6,649 nt of DNA from positions 1-6,649 of the forward strand of contig JAFQII010000033.1 in the NCBI GenBank assembly GCA_017397605.1, read 5' to 3'. The position numbers were made by a program, and so were the translations under genes. This DNA comes from Clostridia bacterium. Lineage in GTDB: Bacteria > Bacillota > Clostridia > Oscillospirales > CAG-382. The notes beneath the pieces were generated by a model. That model ran no database searches and was not told the origin of the DNA. It worked only from the letters and a program-made list of their open reading frames with translations. Shown in pieces: positions 5,572-6,649 of this stretch; position 1 is the first letter of the stretch; each line of letters opens with the position of its first letter.

Positions 5572-5985
5572 TTAATATAGCAATGCTCGGTAGTACTCAA
5601 ACTCCCGAAAAAATATATCCAGTTTTTCATAAGGAACAAACAGTACTTTTTCTATCGGATCGCTTGCGATCTGCACTCTTTTTGTGCCTATCCCAAAGTC
5701 CAAAAAATTTGACGGAGCATTTTTGGTTTGCACGGTCACGCTTATGTTGCAGTATTTTCCGATCTCCATATATTTCCACACATTCCACAGCATGCATGTT
5801 CCCCGATCGGCATAATAGCAAAATCCATATTTGACTATCTCCGAATAGCGCGCCCGTTCCGGCAAAATATGTGTAAAACAATCTCTGCCATTTTGATCCC
5901 CGGTGCCTACCGCCCATTCTTCCTCGCGTAAGCCGTGTTTTTTCAACAGTTCTCTGATGTGGCGTTCTTCGATCGAATGACGCAT
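5572..5985 (-). CDS. Conserved-looking hypothetical protein, 137 residues, family not recognised
   Basis: I do not recognise this protein. It has no signal peptide or membrane segment, so it is probably cytoplasmic. The N-terminal part (residues 1-24) is a charged helix rich in Glu, Arg and Lys. The rest is rich in aromatic residues (YGFCYYAD at 53-60, LWNVWKYMEIGKY at 66-78, FFREFEYYRALLY at 125-137) and looks like an alternating strand/helix fold. The ATG at 5983-5985 has AGGAG at 5992-5996. An in-frame upstream ATG is excluded because it overlaps the -10 box of the promoter (6035-6040). The gene diverges from the small XRE regulator across 152 bp, the usual layout of a regulator and its target. 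Its GC content is lower than that of the MATE gene. A host-defence, toxin or stress role cannot be supported from sequence. Confidence 0.75.
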   Translation of the reverse strand: MRHSIEERHIRELLKKHGLREEEWAVGTGDQNGRDCFTHILPERARYSEIVKYGFCYYADRGTCMLWNVWKYMEIGKYCNISVTVQTKNAPSNFLDFGIGTKRVQIASDPIEKVLFVPYEKLDIFFREFEYYRALLY

Positions 5986-6034
5986 GATAACTCTCCTGTC
6001 TTTTTGATATGCCCTGTATTTCTCTGTTACAACC

Positions 6035-6063
6035 ATTATATGTCTTTTAAATCCATTTGTCAA
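6035..6063 (-). promoter_or_regulatory. Perfect-consensus sigma-A promoter of the hypothetical gene
   Basis: On the minus strand, TTGACA (6058-6063) and TATAAT (6035-6040) are both exact consensus, 17 bp apart. Transcription would start near 6028, giving a leader of about 43 nt. A promoter this strong usually needs a repressor, and the small XRE protein encoded divergently is the obvious candidate. Confidence 0.85.
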
Positions 6064-6108
6064 CAAAAATATGTATCCTGCATGCACATCTTTTGCATCT
6101 CGTGGATT

Positions 6109-6129
6109 TATAATAGACAAAGAAAGGAG
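6109..6129 (+). promoter_or_regulatory. -10 box and ribosome site of the small XRE regulator
   Basis: A consensus TATAAT (6109-6114) lies just before AAAGGAG (6123-6129). No good -35 is visible at 16-18 bp (ACATCT or similar), so this promoter is weak or needs help. Transcription would start near 6121, leaving a leader of only about 17 nt. The ribosome site fixes translation at the ATG 6138; the in-frame GTG at 6129 overlaps the Shine-Dalgarno itself and is rejected. Confidence 0.55.
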
Positions 6130-6137
6130 TGCTGTGC

Positions 6138-6452
6138 ATGGACTACATTGAATGGTTTGCGGAGAGGCTTTCCAAATTAAGAATACAACGCGGCATATCT
6201 GCGCGTGACATGAGCCTTTCACTCGGACAAAGCGAGGGATATATCAACAAAATCGAAAACCGACGTATGGTACCGTCCCTACACGGCTTCATCTATATTT
6301 GCGAATATTTGAAAATCACCCCGCAAGAATTTTTTGACACCTCTTCCGCCGACCCTCGCGGAACAAACGAACTGCTCGCTGAACTCAAAAAGCTTACGCC
6401 CGCGCAAACCGAGCATGTTTTACAGATTGTCAAAGACTTGACAGAAAAATAA
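6138..6452 (+). CDS. Small XRE-family (Cro/C1-type) transcriptional regulator
   Basis: This 104-residue soluble protein consists mostly of one Cro/C1-type helix-turn-helix domain (residues 5-67). Helix 1 is FAERLSKLRIQRG, helix 2 is SARDMSLSLG (21-30) and the recognition helix is SEGYINKIENR (32-42). It is followed by PSLHGFIYICEYLKITPQEFF, the usual helices 4-5. The tail (about 76-104, LLAELKKLTPAQTEHVLQIV) is a helix likely to mediate dimerisation. It is expected to bind DNA as a dimer and to regulate itself and the divergent 137-residue gene. The ATG at 6138 follows AAAGGAG by 8 nt. It is the only complete gene on the plus strand here. No ligand or peptidase domain is present. The target genes are inferred from position only. 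Confidence 0.92.
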   Translation: MDYIEWFAERLSKLRIQRGISARDMSLSLGQSEGYINKIENRRMVPSLHGFIYICEYLKITPQEFFDTSSADPRGTNELLAELKKLTPAQTEHVLQIVKDLTEK

Positions 6453-6457
6453 TAACA

Positions 6458-6493
6458 AAAACCCGATTTGACCGCAAAATCAAATCGGGTTTT
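6458..6493. terminator. Bidirectional terminator between converging genes
   Basis: A perfect 14-bp stem (6458-6471 with 6480-6493, AAAACCCGATTTGA and its complement) closes an 8-nt loop. It has A4 on one side and T4 on the other, so it can end the XRE transcript (+) and the dockerin transcript (-). It starts 5 bp after the XRE stop and lies 13 bp past the dockerin stop. Confidence 0.93.
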
Positions 6494-6506
6494 GTAATGC
6501 CGTTTT

Positions 6507-6649
6507 CTAAAAGCTGTACGTTCCCAGAATCGCGCGCTTGAGCATCATATAGTCGAGCGAGGTGATTTCGCCGTCGAGAGTGACGTCGGCGCGCGAGGTC
6601 TCGTCCGCGGAAAGCGTGTACGTTCCCAAAATGGAACGCTTGAGAACCA
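6507..6649 (-). CDS. C-terminal end of a type I dockerin-containing protein (5' part outside window)
   Basis: Reading from the right edge, the minus strand encodes 46 residues ending at TAG (6507-6509). Two dockerin segments are seen: the helix end of the first (VLKRSILGTYTL) and a full second one. The second has the calcium-loop pattern D-x-T-x-D-G-x-I-x-S-x-D (residues 21-32) followed by the helix YMMLKRAILGTY. Type I dockerins attach secreted enzymes or surface proteins to cohesin-bearing scaffolds. The enzyme or adhesin part lies outside the window, so its activity is unknown. The third loop position is Thr where Asn or Asp is usual. The protein ends right after the dockerin, which is the normal position for this domain. 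It converges on the XRE regulator gene and shares its terminator, with no implied functional link. Confidence 0.87.
   Translation of the reverse strand, partial: VLKRSILGTYTLSADETSRADVTLDGEITSLDYMMLKRAILGTYSF

Noticed and set aside
5986..6222. Upstream extension of the 137-residue protein to 216 residues
   Set aside because: The extension covers the consensus promoter and part of the divergent XRE gene. The ATG at 5983-5985 has a good ribosome site.
5572..6452. Toxin-antitoxin operon
   Set aside because: The two genes diverge instead of forming an overlapping operon, and the 137-residue protein shows no toxin motif.

Overview
The window reads as a chromosomal segment of an anaerobic, low-to-mid GC Firmicute of class Clostridia (Ruminococcaceae/Oscillospirales-like). 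The reasons are strong AGGAG-type ribosome sites, sigma-A promoters, U-tract hairpin terminators, a Gram-positive-style lipoprotein with a long Ser/Glu stalk, and a type I dockerin C-terminus at the right edge. The dockerin ending LKRAILGTY is of a kind common in gut Clostridia. No rRNA, tRNA, CRISPR array or insertion sequence was found.

Layout, left to right. (1) Minus strand 1-1578: a lipoprotein, cut off by the left edge, with an N-terminal lipid anchor, a Ser/Glu/Pro stalk containing five 39-bp tandem repeats, a middle region of unknown fold, and a DHHW/AlgX-like SGNH-hydrolase region. It has its own extended -10 promoter. The longest open frames here, on the + strand, are shadows of this gene. 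(2) Minus 1700-2275: a membrane-anchored TlpA/ResA-like thioredoxin (CGYC) with a terminator directly after its stop. (3) Minus 2328-3791: a 487-residue protein joining an XRE-type DNA-binding domain to five membrane segments, a YcxB-like cytoplasmic domain and a C-terminal domain predicted outside the cell that holds four cysteines. It lies 52 bp upstream of the thioredoxin gene and may be co-transcribed with it. (4) 3792-3922: dense regulatory DNA with a promoter, two inverted repeats and a bidirectional terminator. (5) Minus 3923-5290: a MATE-family efflux transporter. (6) 5291-5571: 281 bp of non-coding DNA with short repeats and hairpins. (7) A divergent pair: minus 5572-5985, a 137-residue protein of unknown family under a consensus promoter, and plus 6138-6452, a small XRE-family regulator. 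(8) A bidirectional terminator, then the last 46 residues of a dockerin protein on the minus strand.

How the parts may work together. The most suggestive arrangement is the membrane XRE regulator followed by an extracytoplasmic thiol oxidoreductase, with a MATE exporter just upstream. This could be an envelope redox or toxic-compound stress module, but that is inference from neighbourhood and cysteine placement. The lipoprotein at the left and the dockerin protein at the right look like separate cell-surface functions. Base composition falls from about 57-60% GC at the DNA-binding end of the membrane regulator to about 30-33% at its C-terminal end, which suggests a composite gene.
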